Of a DNA stretch of 64,000 bases, positions 1 to 12,200 are shown piece by piece. The translations under genes and the position numbers were made by a program. The first letter of the stretch is position 1. Each line of letters begins with the position of its first letter. The DNA lies in assembly GCA_033064195.1 (NCBI GenBank), contig JARBJD010000033.1, positions 124,001-188,000 on the forward strand, in the 5' to 3' direction. Source of the DNA: Blattamonas nauphoetae (Eukaryota > Preaxostyla > Oxymonadida). A model generated the notes under the pieces. It worked only from the letters and a program-made list of their open reading frames with translations, had not been told where the DNA came from and made no database searches.

Positions 1-1437
1 AGCTGTATTTGGATGAGAAATGACAGGACTTGTGGTTGATGTGGTCTGATCTGAGAAATGACAGTTCGAGATCTGGACAAATGAAACTGCAGAACTGACA
101 GAGAAAGCTCGAGTGCGAGAGGCTCCGTTTGGGGACTCAAAGGTTGAGTGTGAGAATGTTGTTAAAACATATCTGGTGGAGATTTGATAATTGGTTGCGG
201 GGAGAGTGGAGACCTTGTCGTATTTCACGGTGCACGAATCAATCGACAGAGTCTGGCTTCCTTCATCAACTCCAGTCAGTGCAATCAAGTACACATGAAA
301 GTTCTGGCAATCACTGGTGATCGAGCAGTTGGTCAGTTTTATGGCTCCAGCCAGATTGCCGATGTGGATGATGTAGAAAGAGGCGGATTGGACTGTCGAG
401 GTGATGATGCAGTTCGTGAAATGATAATGTGTGAATCCCGTCTCATTTCTGAAAGTTCCTGCCGCTGACGTGAAAGTGTGGGTTCCAGTGACATTCTTGA
501 TTGTCGCGTCATCCTCGTTCCGTGTTGTTCGAGGATTCTCACATTCCATCAGCGTCGAGTTGATCAGGTCGAATCTTTGCGATGACCCGAGCAACGAGGC
601 CACAGTTCCGTACACAGCATCGTCCACGCGCCACAGATCATTCCCACTCAAAATCTGCACTCGCCGCACATCCGACGCGCCACATCCGACTGAAGTCGAC
701 GTCATATTCGCAAAATGCGACGATGTGATGGTTGTGGTGAGGAGGGGAGGCGCTGACTTGGCGCTGGTTGTCGCCGCAATCCCATCGCGTCCAAGCAGTG
801 ACATCGACACGAACGACGACAGAGCCACAGTCACAGATGCTGTTGTGGCTGAATCCTCGTCTGATCTGATTTCTGTGAACGATCCAATGAAATCTGTTCC
901 TGTCTTCATCCAACATCCAACCAGTCCAACTGAAGAACTGTATCCTAACTCCATCTGAGATGAAGTGATCAACAGTGGAGCCGTCGGCATTTCCAGATTG
1001 AAAAGCACGTCAGAAAACGTCACAATGGACGCGTCGATGACAGCACAGTATTTCGATCGCGTTGAGGTCGGTTTCGACCCAAAGACACTTTCGCCTCGAT
1101 TGGGTTGTTCAGCATTCAACGATCCAAGAGACATCTGGAGCACGCTGAAAGAAGCCGTAGAGTTCGCAATTTTGAACAGAAACTGTGGAGCGTTGTTGAC
1201 GCGTTCGGTGGACTTGGTCTTGTCATCAATCTGCAATTGGCGATCCAATAATCGGATCACTGTTCCATTCTGTCCGCGGATAGCAAAGCTTCCTGATTCG
1301 AGGAGTCGTCCATGACACTGAAAATCAGAGTTTGGGAGGAGAACTTCATTCTGGTTTTCGGTGAACAAATCAGGCAATTCTACAGGCCATGTTTTGCAAA
1401 TAACAGATAGAAGAGAAATGATCACCACTGGGTACAT
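1..1437 (-). CDS. secreted beta-helix repeat protein, 5' part only
   Basis: The minus frame starts at an ATG (1435-1437) and stays open to the left window edge, so about 479 residues of the N-terminal half are present and the rest lies outside. It aligns residue for residue, with scattered changes, to the minus gene at 9272-14287, including the start, the signal-peptide-like hydrophobic N-terminus (VVIISLLSVI) and the Ser/Thr/Asn-rich parallel beta-helix repeats. No stop codon of any kind occurs in the visible part. Function is inferred only: a large secreted or surface beta-helix protein. It diverges from the plus gene at 1669 with 231 bp between starts. Family membership is strong; function is unknown. 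Confidence 0.8.
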   Translation of the reverse strand, partial: MYPVVIISLLSVICKTWPVELPDLFTENQNEVLLPNSDFQCHGRLLESGSFAIRGQNGTVIRLLDRQLQIDDKTKSTERVNNAPQFLFKIANSTASFSVLQMSLGSLNAEQPNRGESVFGSKPTSTRSKYCAVIDASIVTFSDVLFNLEMPTAPLLITSSQMELGYSSSVGLVGCWMKTGTDFIGSFTEIRSDEDSATTASVTVALSSFVSMSLLGRDGIAATTSAKSAPPLLTTTITSSHFANMTSTSVGCGASDVRRVQILSGNDLWRVDDAVYGTVASLLGSSQRFDLINSTLMECENPRTTRNEDDATIKNVTGTHTFTSAAGTFRNETGFTHYHFTNCIITSTVQSASFYIIHIGNLAGAIKLTNCSITSDCQNFHVYLIALTGVDEGSQTLSIDSCTVKYDKVSTLPATNYQISTRYVLTTFSHSTFESPNGASRTRAFSVSSAVSFVQISNCHFSDQTTSTTSPVISHPNTA

Positions 1438-1668
1438 GGTCGACCTCTTCTCGGATGTCTTGATGAGTTCTCTCGGGATCACGCGCCCTTTCTTTACAAC
1501 TCTGGAACTCCGAACATCACACAATAGAAAGAAGATCTCTATTGTCTCAACGTCGGATCTCTGATTCCCAATGTCGCTTTCTCCACCATGTCCTTGATGA
1601 TCGTTTCCGAATTGGGTAAACAAAGGGTCTGATCGAATTGTATCAAACTCGTTAAAGAAAACTGATTA
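1438..1668. promoter_or_regulatory. divergent promoter between paired beta-helix genes
   Basis: This 231-bp spacer separates two head-to-head genes, so it should hold both promoters. It matches the equivalent 243-bp spacer at 14288-14530 in two blocks. One lies just 5' of the minus start (a run around gatgtcttgatgagttctct). The other, aaacaaagggtctgatc, lies a few tens of bp 5' of the plus start. The middle has diverged. Conserved edges with a diverged centre suggest separate regulatory blocks for each gene. No TATA box or initiator is claimed. Confidence 0.5.
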
Positions 1669-4600
1669 ATGCTTTCTTTACTTCTGATATTCCGACTGGC
1701 GATGAGCGAAGAAGAATCGTTGCTTTCCTTGCGTGTTTTACTTGATGATGCGAAAGTAAACATTTCGAACACCGAAGACTCGTTTTTGACCGAATTGCAG
1801 ATTACGAACGGACAATATGAGATTGCTAGCTATTTGGTTGAATCATGCACACTGGATCTTCGGGGAAACAAGACTCGAATCATGCATGTGGAAGGAAGAA
1901 CCGAAGCATCAAAACCGAAAATGAAAAATGAAGGAAAGAATGGAATTAAGGCAGAAACCAACATGAACACGATGTTTATGTTCTCAAATAGCACAGTGTC
2001 ACTGCAGAATGTGTTTTTGGACAGCGGTGGGATGGGGACGAGTGTTGGAAGATTGTGGTCGTCGTGTGTGTTGGTTGTTGGGAGCAGGATGTTGTCGAAC
2101 GCGGAAACGTCGGCATTTGTGATTGTTGGAGGAGGGAGTGGAGTGGGGAGTTCAGTGAGTGTGATTGATAGTGTTCATGAATCGAGTGGTTTTGGAGTGC
2201 TTCTTCCAGTTGTGAGTTCGATTTCGAAGTGGTTGGATGGGGAAAGGAGTGATCGGTTGGAGTTGTTGGATGTTGGTCGGGATGGGTGGGTGTCGGAGGG
2301 AGGGATTAGTGTGTGTGGTGTTGGAGTTTCAGTGTGTGATGTTGATCTTGTTGTTGGGAGTGGACCGCTTTTTGGAGTTTGGGAAAGTGACTCTCGTTGT
2401 TTGAGTTTGTCAGTCAGGTCGAATTGTTGGGTGTGGACTCGTTTGATTGGGAGCAAGATTTGGAACACGACGAGCAGCGGATGCATTCGAGATGGAGATG
2501 GAGTGAGAGGGATTGCAGAAGGGATTGTGGGTTGTTCAGTTTGGAGTTGCACGAACCATCTTTGTGGAACAGCGATTGTGGGGATGGGTGATGGGGGATC
2601 AGTGTTGTCGCACAACACGTCGTTCACTGGCTGCCACACCCCCTCCTCGCCCAACGACGATGCCGACACCGACACTCGACACAACGAACACTTCACAACC
2701 CACACAGTCCTTTCAAAAGCAACCACTCTGAATCACGTCTTCACCCTCTGCACGTTCAAACAATGCACTTCGGATGGGGATGGCGGAGCGATCATCACAT
2801 ACTTTAGTGGACTCAACCTCCAAATTGAACGATGCTCGTTCCACGCGTGCTCATCAGACAACAATGGAGGTGTAATCTATCTCCGCGCTTCTTTATCACC
2901 ACCATCCTCCTTCTCCCTCTCCTCCTCCTCTTTCGTCGATTGTTCTACACAGTATTTCGGTGGGTGTGTCTACATTTCTTATCTCTCTTCTCTCACCATC
3001 ACTAACTGTGTCGTCCTCAATTCAACAGCCTCTTCCGGTGCAGGAGCACTATTCATCAAGGATTGTTCTTTTGGAGACTCTTCTGGTATCTCCAACACTC
3101 TCTTCCAGAACTGCACCCAAACGAACGCATCTTCTTTTGAAGGTGGTGGAGCTGTCAGATTGTGGTATTGTGCAACTCACAAGTTGTCCTACGTCCAGTT
3201 CAGACAATGTTATGCTGCGAATGGATACGGACACGACATCCTTCTCCACAACACTCCTTTCGATGCGAACTCGTTCTCGACATGTGACTCCACATCGTCC
3301 AAACCACATCGAGTGACGAGCGTGACGACAGACAACAGCAGTCTCCTCCCCGACACGTCATTCGAAGCATCCGTCGAATCACTCGACTCGACACTGACAG
3401 CAGACGACACTGTCACACTCACACTGACATTGGACAGGGCTGTGTCAGGGACGATGATAGTGATTGTTTCGAATTTGGACGGAACACGACAAGAAGTGGA
3501 TGGAAAGGCACCGAAGATTGGGCGAGTGTTGGTGTTCTCATTCTCGTCGCCTTCGTCGACAGTTGGGACGTGTTCATCGTCATTTGGAGAGTCAGGCGTG
3601 CTCCAATTTCCTCTCTCCGACTACACACTCCTCACTGCCTCAATCTCCAACCACGATGTGTCAGTTCCGTCTGCTGTTGTCATTCCTGATGTCCCACCAA
3701 CTCTCCTTCACGCCTCGTGTAATCTCGACGAGAGTGGGACAGAAGTGGAAGTGTCATTCTCTGGTTTCGGAATTCACCAAGGACCCTACACACTCACTCT
3801 GAACGACAGCATCACATTGGAAGTCACATTCCAAGATGACTACTTTGGTTGGAGTGTGGGAAGTGGTTGGAAGGGAGTGAGTGAGAAGGATGGGGAGTTG
3901 TCGGAGAAGACAGAATATTCGCTGACTGGAATTATGAGCAACGTGCAACCATCCGCGTCGATTAAGATTGCGTCTGGAGTTGGATTCATCGTTCCAACGG
4001 CAGCTCGACTTTCGACAGTGAATGTGAATGGATTTGTGGATGCGAGAAAGACAACAGTGAAACTGTCATTCGAATCAGTGAAACTTGAAAAGAACAAGAA
4101 ATACATTTTGAAGATGAAGCGAAGGGACACATCGGAAGACACGATGACTCGGGAAGTGTGGACAGATGGGAATGGAGATGTGTTGGATGTGGACGAGATT
4201 CTGTATCCGTTTGAGACATCGGAAGAAGGAAGGAAGGAGCAGCTTGAGTTTGGAGTTTCGTATGGAGTGTTGTCTCTGACTGCTTCGGACTGCACTCGAT
4301 CCGTCCTGATCTCCGACATTGTGATCACAATGCCTGACGAACCTGAAGTTCACGCCATCGTCTGCTCGAATGGAGGAAGCGACGAAGTGGAGAATTGTGG
4401 GGACTCGAGCAATCCGTGCTCGTCTCTTCTTGTTGGATGGAGAGCGGGACAATTGGAGGACGGGAGTGAAACAGAGATTGTGGAGTTGGAGGTGGATGGG
4501 GAAGTGGAGATGGGAGGAGTGTTGTTTGTGGGAGCGAAGAAGGTGCGAGTGTGGGGAGGAGAGAAGGGACGAGGACGAGTGTTGGTGGAGTGGAGGGAGA

Positions 4601-6285
4601 GTTGGAAGTCGACGAATGCGATTGAAGTTGACGGAGGGCTTGTTTGGATCGTGCAAGTGATGATTGTGTTGGAAGAGGAGAGAGAGGTGGGAGTGGAGAA
4701 GAGGAGGGGATTCGTGATTTGTGGAGAAGGAGAGGTTTGTGTGGAGCGAGTGGTGGTTGGGAGGGTGGGAGTGGGTCGAGTGGGGATGGGGCTGGTTGGG
4801 CTGTGGTGGGGGTCAGCTGATCTTGTGTCGATTGAGATGGAGGGGATTGAGTTTGGGGATGGAACTCGCTTTATTGAAGTTGGGAGTTCGGAGAAAGTTG
4901 TGAGTCTTTCAGTGTCTTCGTTGAAGACTCGTGGCATTCGAACCCTGAACGCGCCTCTGATTTCGTTTTGTTGTGAGTCGGAAGAATCGAGAGTGACGAT
5001 GGAAAAGATGAGACTTTTGGAGACGACACGAGAAGAGAGTGTGGGAGGAGTTGGGGTTGAGGAAGTCGGAGTGGTGTCAGTTCGGACGAAGCAGCGTGAG
5101 ACGCGATTTGTGGGATGTGTGTTTTCCGGAAGCAAGACTCGGCGAGTGGGTGATGGGGAAGAAGTGGGAGGGGTGCTGTTTGTGGGAGTGGGAGGGAAGG
5201 TGGGAGGGAGTGTGCGTTTTGAAGATTGTGTGGTGATGGACAGCGTGGCGTTTGGGAGGGAGGGGGGTGGAGTGGTTGTGGTGGTGTCGTCGGGGGTGTT
5301 CGTTGTGTGGTTTTCTCGGTGTTGGATGGAAGAGACGCGTGTGAGTGGGATTGGATTTGATTGTTTGGATGGAGTTCCTCAAGTGTCGTCGGATCGAGCT
5401 GTGGTGTCTGGAGTGGGAGTTGTGGGAGCGCTGATTGTTGGAGAGGAGTTGCTTCCGATTGTTGGTCGTTCGTCGTCGCGATTCTCGGGATGCTGGTTGA
5501 AAGTGGTTGTGGGGAGAGAAGGAGGGATGGGTGGACAGACAAACGAAGAAACGAAGATGGAACTGTAACACGACATTCGATGCACACTCCTCAGCCACTC
5601 CGTCAGACACTTCGCACTTCACCTATTTCGCATGTCAGCACATCATCCATCCACATCCACCTCTCGAAGGATCATGTGTGACTGCCATCCACACTCCTCT
5701 CACCTCGTCGCAAAGACTCACTCCGACACACACATACAGTCAAAAAGAAGTGTGACTCATCACTGCCCCTCCTCGCCCTCGCAAATCGCGATCGTTGCTC
5801 TCTCCGCTGCGACAGCTCCTCCCTCCTCATCACTCCAATCTGATGCTCTCTGCCTCCACAACCCGACTGACGCCCTTTCCATCGACACTCTCTTCGTGTC
5901 GTTCGAACATCGCCAGATCTTGGCTGGTCGGCACAATCGCTCGCAACATGGTCCCGCAATGAAGATTCTCATCTCCGAATGGCTGGCCTTGCGACGTCAG
6001 CCACTTCAGCATCTCAACCATCGCACTCCGCATCGCATACACCCACCACTCAGAATATCACAAACTACTCTCGAACACATGCAGAAACACTCTCCACTCA
6101 TATTCTCGATGTTCACCCCAATTCTAAATCTCTCCTCTGACACAACAGGTCACCCGAACACTCCCAACTCGATGTATTTCAACAACAATCGGATAACTGT
6201 CATCGTCAAATCATCGTCGTGTTCATCGTGCACATTCAGATTTTCAATCACCGCTGGTTTCCTCCCAACACGCTCCCCATCTTGA
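1669..6285 (+). CDS. secreted beta-helix protein with Ig-like repeats (short paralogue)
   Basis: The protein begins with a short signal-peptide-like stretch (MLSLLLIFRLAMS), followed by N-terminal beta-helix repeats, a run of about three Ig-like repeats (about residues 570-900), and a Gly/Val-rich beta-helix C-terminal part. It is the paralogue of 14531-22033 but lacks about eleven Ig-like repeats: after DIVITMPDEP it jumps directly to the Cys-containing C-terminal block. The first TAA is at 5566-5568, giving 1299 residues; the paralogue has TAA at the same place. If TAA is read as Gln, as elsewhere here, the frame runs to TGA at 6283-6285 (1538 residues), but similarity to the paralogue fades after 5568, so the true end is uncertain. 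Probably secreted; role unknown. Confidence 0.8.
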
Positions 6286-7760
6286 AAGCTGTCACGGCTA
6301 ATGCCTCCCCAATCCATTTCTTGATCAACATCGCAACCAGCCCGACAGCTTGCCCCGTGCTGACTTCACAACAGAAGTTGGATCATCTCTGTCTGCGCAC
6401 CTCACTCTCCATCAGCATCATCCGAAGACCCCTTCGAGTCTCCGTTGAACACACCCAACACTCTCACTTGGTATCTCCAAACGTGACACACCACCACACT
6501 CCACTGAGCACATCTGTCACGTCAATCCCACATTTCTCAATCCCCGAGACCAAACACAAACAAGCCACAATTCAGTATCTTCATTTCTCTATTCAATTTA
6601 TTCCATTCGCCCAAATGCTCTGCATCGCATTCAACAGTCTCCACGTCGGCTTTTTCTCTTGATTTATCGAGCCTGTTTGATCATGATTGTCGAACCAAGA
6701 ATACCAAAAACCAATCATCAATTTTCATCGCTCATCCAGAATGATGCAATCTCCACTGCTCACACACAATGCTTCTTTTCAGTCAGTCCTGCTTTTTCGT
6801 TCTTCATTCGTCGCTATCCTGTCAAATGTCCAATCCGTCGCTCTCCTTTTGCGAACATATTTATGGTGCAACCCTCACCACCCATCCACCCACAATCACC
6901 TTCCCTCCTCCAACACTCCCAGACACTTCGCCATTCACCAACCAAACCAGCAAGCTTCGTTGACGGAAATGGCAATTCAACACTCGCTGAACAGCGGCAC
7001 CTTCCAACCTCATCTTCACTCTGCGGTCGAATGAGAGTTGTGGTTGAGTGGACAAACAGCGTGTCCTCCCACTCTCTTCCACCCATCTCCAACCCTCCAC
7101 ATTATCATACTCACTCCCTCCCTCATCCTTCTTCCTGTGGCCTGTCGATGTTGAGTCGGGTTTGAGAGCTGTTTCCTTCGAAAAGACATTCCTACCGCTC
7201 ATCGCTCTGCTCGTCGCTGGTTGGTGTGTTGGATGAGAGAAATGGAGAATGGAAAGGATGTCTCGATTGTGGATAACAACAACCTAGGATTTGGGAATGA
7301 GATGGAACTGAACACTCTATTTCCATGCGCCAACGATTCGCTCTTGATTTGAGTGGGTGTTCACATTTCTATGGTTCTTTCTGTTTTCGTTGGGAGTTGA
7401 CAGGCCACGTGTGGGACACAACACTTTTCGATTTTGTTTGTTGTGTGTGGTGTGTGGGTGGAGTGGTGTTCGAACAGCTTCTCGCTCGGCCTGTCGTCTC
7501 GATTCCTTTTTCTCATTTTCGATGACTCAGTTTTGTTGCTTTCTGTATTTTCGTTTGATTTCGTTGAATTTGTTTTTGTTTGAGAGCCTTCCATTTGATT
7601 CGTTCTGATTTGTTATTCGTTTTGATATCATTGTTGTTATTTTTAGAGAGTATTGGAGGGATGAGATTGGAATGACGTGGGAGCTCGTTACGAAGGGTGG
7701 AACTTAACACAACGAGGACAGGACTCTCTCCTCTCGACTCAGCGTCACTCGACTTGTCCC
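5569..7760. pseudogene. decayed coding remnants downstream of the plus gene, copy A
   Basis: No intact gene is seen apart from the possible read-through of the upstream frame to 6285. The stretch matches the tail of copy B (21860-25010) in several blocks. Minus-strand reading gives protein-like fragments, such as a run containing MLKWLTSQGQPFGDENLH at about 5860-6040 and a matching, more broken run in copy B, suggesting remnants of one or more minus-strand genes, perhaps of the ARM-like family. A segment of about 180 bp at 5640-5830 recurs at 22080-22190 and 25130-25310. Confidence 0.45.
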
Positions 7761-8050
7761 ACAATCTTGTCTGCTCCTCCTTCCATCTCATCTCTCCAAC
7801 TCATCTGAACCGCTTGCTTCGACCACCTCGTCTTCCCCTCCACTCCATCCTGCTCCTCCAACAGCTTTGTACTTGATTCTGGCCGTTCTCTGAGAAGTCG
7901 TTCCGACCAACTCTCGTCTTTGCTGTCATGCATGAATGTGACTGCAACGCGATCTGGTCTGAAATTGTGTGTGGCAGCTCGTTCCGATTGATGGCCACGA
8001 GATGCTGTTTGATTGTTGAGGAAGGGGAAGGTTCAAGGATTTAGAAAAGA
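7761..8050. other. intergenic, nothing recognised
   Basis: This is the end of segmental copy A up to the MITE target site. The ORFs here are short and on both strands, and none resembles anything else in the window. Confidence 0.5.
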
Positions 8051-8487
8051 GAGATGAGCAGGCATCTGAGTAGTCCCATCAAAATAGGTAAAACTGGGAT
8101 CAATTGATGTCAGTGCCTAAATTTGGACTGAGATCAAATTTCAACTCTTTTCCTTTGAGATTTTCTCATTATCACTTCATTAATCATGTTCAATTCACTT
8201 CTTGTTTTCACATAATGCTCTTCAATATTTCAGACAGCTCTTATTTCCCAAAAACACGCACGATCACAATCACCAACACTTCTTTTTTCGATGTATTCCC
8301 TTCATTGACTTTAGTCAGTGAGAAAAAACCATCAAAGAAGACATAATAACGCATTATCGACTTGGTTTTATAATTATTGTTGTAGAACAAACTGAAACAG
8401 CAGCACCCAAAGTTTGCATTTTCATGATCTATGAAGTGACCATTTTCCTTTTTACTTTTTTTTCCATTCAAATATCATATATAAGAA

Positions 8488-8969
8488 GGCACGAGTGGAC
8501 TTTCTGGGCCAAAGGTGATCGAGGAGTGTTGTGACTTTATTGTTCAACTAGGCTATTCTCTCGTAATAATGTGGCATATTAAGTTGAAAATCCGTATTCG
8601 TTTTGAAATAGTGTGCATAGTGTCGAGATCGTCTCAGAGAATGTCACGATCATTCGATCATGTTTGATGAGGTCGATCGGCGAACTATATCGCTTCATCT
8701 TTACGCTTTCTTGAATCATTTCAACATTATGACTGGGATTTTGAGACTTTTTATCAAAACAAAGATACTGGTCATGATTTATCGTGAAGTGACAATCAAT
8801 GGCAGTTCTCCCTTCAAGACACCAATTTTTCGGTAGTGAACGTGCGGCGCGTTTGGCCTAGCGGTAGCCAACCCCTCTGTCGACTGTTGTGCTCGGGGTT
8901 CGACTCCCGCCGAGCACAACTTTTTTGCCACTACTTAGAGTTTTTTGGCCCAGAAAGTCCACCTCTGCC
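8488..8969. mobile_element. 482-bp inverted-repeat element nested in the MITE
   Basis: The ends GGCACGAGTGGACTTTCTGG and GGCAGAGGTGGACTTTCTGG (the latter on the other strand) are 23-bp inverted repeats with three mismatches. An exact 8-bp duplication TATAAGAA lies at 8480-8487 and 8970-8977; a 9-bp reading, TATAAGAAG, is equally possible. The MITE copy at 32731-33251 is the empty site and proves the insertion. The superfamily is unclear: 8-bp duplication and GG start could fit Merlin, MULE or hAT relatives. There is no transposase. The only recognisable content is the tRNA-like unit near its right end. Confidence 0.9.
8843..8926 (+). ncRNA. tRNA-like pol III unit inside the 482-bp element
   Basis: An A-box TGGCCTAGCGG lies at 8854-8864 within a D-arm-like fold (TGGC...GCCA). 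A B-box GGTTCGACTCC, a perfect consensus, lies at 8897-8907. A T6 pol III terminator is at 8921-8926. The B-box sits in the loop of an 11-bp perfect stem (8886-8896 GTTGTGCTCGG with 8910-8920). The anticodon arm and a full acceptor stem cannot be formed, so this is a tRNA-derived or tRNA-like transcript rather than a working tRNA. No amino acid can be assigned. Confidence 0.5.
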
Positions 8970-9271
8970 TATAAGAAGACTTTTTTGAAATGAAAGAAAC
9001 GAAATGGTATTGTAGGTATTTAGTGGGATCAGATCCGACTGGGATCACTGGGATCAAATCAGAAGCCTGGAGATGAGAGTTGGAGTGTTGGAGAAAGTGA
9101 TATCCATCCCATTTTTTTATTATGTTGTCTCTTCTCACATCGATGATCACTTCTGTTGCTGTCTTCTTTTTTGGAAATCGATCACTTTTTCGCTGTCTCT
9201 TCCATCATCTCTCTCCCTTCTCTTCGCCTCACAGAACTGTCGTATGGTACTTTCTCACGTGATAGATTTCG

Positions 9272-12200
9272 TCAACACGCCGGGTTTGTGTAAATAAGGA
9301 TATTTCGGACCACAACGGGTTCCACAGTCAATTGTTTGAGGAAGAATCGTACAGAAATGATCAAAGAACGACGAATCATGTCAATGAAGTGGAAATGAAA
9401 TGAAGCCTGCTTTAGCATGCAATGGGTGACATGTGGACGATTGATACCAATAGATGAGAAATGAGTGATGGTGACTTCTTGTGTGCCTGAAAGTGACGAA
9501 AACGAGGCTGTCGTTGAAATGGCAAGTTGAGATGACAGCGAGACTCTCGTTGCGATGCGGATGGATGTTTGGAGCGAGTGAGACACGGCGGACGAGAGTG
9601 CTGAGTTGAGTGTCGAGCATCGCAATCGGTCTGATCCACAGCGCGGGTGCTCGCTTTCCTCCGACGCGTCTGTCTCCCCAACCACGATCTTGTCGGATGG
9701 AGGGAGGAGATGGAACAGCAGCGATGATTCGAAGAATGGATCGTCAGAGGCGAGCGAGTTGTCGCATCCAACGAAGTCCAGAAGAGGCTGAGTGGGAGAG
9801 AACGACGACCATCGCGAAGGAGTCACGGCTGTGCCGAGAGACGACGATGTCACGTGAACAAATCGAGCCTTCCCAACAACTGTCTGCGTCACGTCTTCGA
9901 AAACCACAGAAACGAACGAGATCGGCTGTTCGGTTGTGATCGCGAGCAGAGCGGGACCAGACACAGAAAACGATTTGAATCGAGAAGACTCGACGGAGAG
10001 TGCGTGTTCGGTGGACGAGAACGAAATCAGAGAAACACCAACCACGGCTGGACCCAGCGACGTTTCGGTTGTGTTGAAGATGCAGTTGCGGATGAACACA
10101 GGCGAGTGTGTGGATTTGATGAGCGGATGGCGGTATCCTTCCGCGTCGGTGCAGATCACTGCCACGTCATTCAACGTCAGACACTCCGCATCGTCCTTCA
10201 CATCAAACAGGCCACACTGAGCAATCGCGCGGATGTTCAGATTCGTCATGGTGAGGAGAGCGGTGTCGTCGATTGTGAACACAAACGATCCTTCGTTCAC
10301 CGACTGGTCGACCTCCAAAGTGGATCTGAGCAGTTCAGCATTTGTCGGATATCTGGCCTTTGTCCCGAGGACAGTGATGTCCTGATTTGTCACGTGCACA
10401 GCTTTCTCGGTGTATGTCATGTTCCACACAAAACTGATTTGGAGAGGAAAGTGTGTCCCGTTTTGGTATTTCTGCTTCAGATGAGTCACTCCGAATGCCA
10501 GTGTCGCGCAGTGTGTTCCAACCCACTTGCAGTTCTCGTCGTCTGTTCCACTCTTTTGGCCATTTGGCAAATCGTACGAGCCATTCACTGAAATCGACGG
10601 GGATGGAATGAGATGGTGGATGTCCTCCATTTCTGTCTCGTCTGTTCTGCCCTCGATCACCACTCGATACATGCTGCTCAGCGATCCTCCTCCAAAAACA
10701 GGAATCTCGTCGACGGTCTTCCCTTCGAAAAGAGTCGACTCGATAAAGACATCCTTTCCCCACGCAGCCGTGTTGTTCTCAAATCTCGCGTGGTTCATGG
10801 AGGACGTGTTGAATTGGATCGGCCTCGCAGCTGTCGATGTCCCTTTCACATAAATTGCACCTCCCTTCCCAACCAGCATCCCATCCTCGTCTGTCGCTGT
10901 AGCTCGACAGTCGCGAAAGGAAACTGGAGACATGGATCCGAAATAGGCCTGTACATAGTGAGCACTGTCTAGTTCAATAAACACGACCCCTCCATTCCTT
11001 GCTGAACAATTGACGAATCCTGTATTTTGAAACTGCACTGTTGTGTTTTTCGCGTGTACGAAGCTCCCATCAACGTCAGAGTGGATATTAGAAAAAGTTT
11101 GTTGAGTGATTAAGACTGTTCCGTTGAGCGACTCGATAAACGAACAACCTCGCATGAAAGCCGGAGTGGCGAGACTGACCAGCGTCAAACGAACCGTTCC
11201 AGCCCTGTTGACGACGATGGGGTGAGAGAGGACGGGTGGGAGCGAAATTGGGAGATTGGTCATCGAAAGCTGCGCATTTGTCCCGTCGACAATGAATGGA
11301 GATGTCAGAGGATCAGTTGGAAGAGTTATTGTCGATTGTCCAAAACCGAGCTGTGATTCTGTGGAGACGAAATAGTGTGCTGTTGATGATGTGGTGTTGT
11401 GTTGGAATGTCATCCCGGTAAAACCCACATTGACATTGAAGAAAGACAAGTCCTCGATCAGAATTGGATCGACAGTTCTAACTTTGAAGTTGGCTGGAGA
11501 TCCGGGAGCGACGAGATTGTTGACAGTGTATGAGAGTCCCTTGAATTTGGACAGTGGAACGCCATCGTAGAAGCGAGAATTGATCGGGTGGTTGATCCCA
11601 TTCTGATAGTATCCACAATATGGAATCTGGAAATCGACAACACGTCCTCCAACAAGCGCACGTGGTTTGTCGCTGAACGAACTGATCGGACTGCTGACTG
11701 ACAGGAAGGAGGAGTCGAAGCCAGACAGAACCATGTCATTCCCGATTTCGAGGAGAGTGGAAGACGCTTTGTTGTCGGTGAAGATGAGACTGCTCAGTGA
11801 GAGTGCGGAATCATCGACTGGTTTGAAGAAGAACGCACCAGCTGGCCCTTCCGATGAACAATACGAGACGTCGCTCTTTTCGATGGAAACAGATCCAGAT
11901 GTTTCGACGTCCAAGCAACTCCCTCCCGTCGTGCTGGTTGTGGCGATGAACATGAACCACACTTGAAAAAGCGAGAGGGAAGCAGAGCCTGAAATTGAAA
12001 TCGCAGCAGATGTCAGAGTGATGGTGTTGAACGAGCAGACTCTGAACACCGCACTGCCCTGCTAGAATGAGAAGAGGTTGGTGCTGTGCTTCTGAATGTT
12101 CTCGAGTCGGATATTGGTCAACAGACTCGATGCATCTGACGCGGAGTGGCGCAGAATGACAGATGAAGTTGAGAGTGGATGGAGGGAGAGTGAGGAAAGT

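Larger units (their letters stand above)
1..7760. repeat. segmental duplication, copy A
   Basis: This stretch is collinear with about 12860-25010: minus beta-helix gene, divergent spacer, plus beta-helix gene, then the same decayed tail. The tail match includes the T-rich run at about 7525-7615 (tttcgtttgatttcgttgaa) against 24765-24830, and the block near 7700 (acgaggacaggactct) against 24950. Copy A is shorter because its plus gene lacks many Ig-like repeats and its tail is about 1 kb shorter. The left end is outside the window. Confidence 0.85.
8059..9069. mobile_element. hAT-type MITE, copy 1 (interrupted)
   Basis: Left end CAGGCATCTGAGT and right end (read inward on the other strand) CAGGCTTCTGATT form an imperfect terminal inverted repeat. 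An exact 8-bp target duplication GAGATGAG lies at 8051-8058 and 9070-9077. GGGATC motifs recur near both ends, as expected for subterminal transposase sites. Without the nested element at 8488-8969 and its duplication the MITE is 521 bp, almost identical to the copy at 32731-33251. It has no coding capacity for a transposase. The 8-bp duplication and CAG start fit the hAT superfamily. Confidence 0.93.

Noticed and set aside
431-1564. Plus-strand ORFs of up to 175 codons opposite the first gene
   Set aside because: They are antisense shadows of the minus beta-helix frame and recur in the same places opposite its paralogue at 13281-14090.
4075-5622. Minus-strand ORFs of up to 261 codons within the plus beta-helix gene (and 518 codons at 20356-21912)
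   Set aside because: Thr/Ser/Pro-rich complements of the Gly/Val-rich plus frame. The plus frame has the signal peptide and the conserved domain order.
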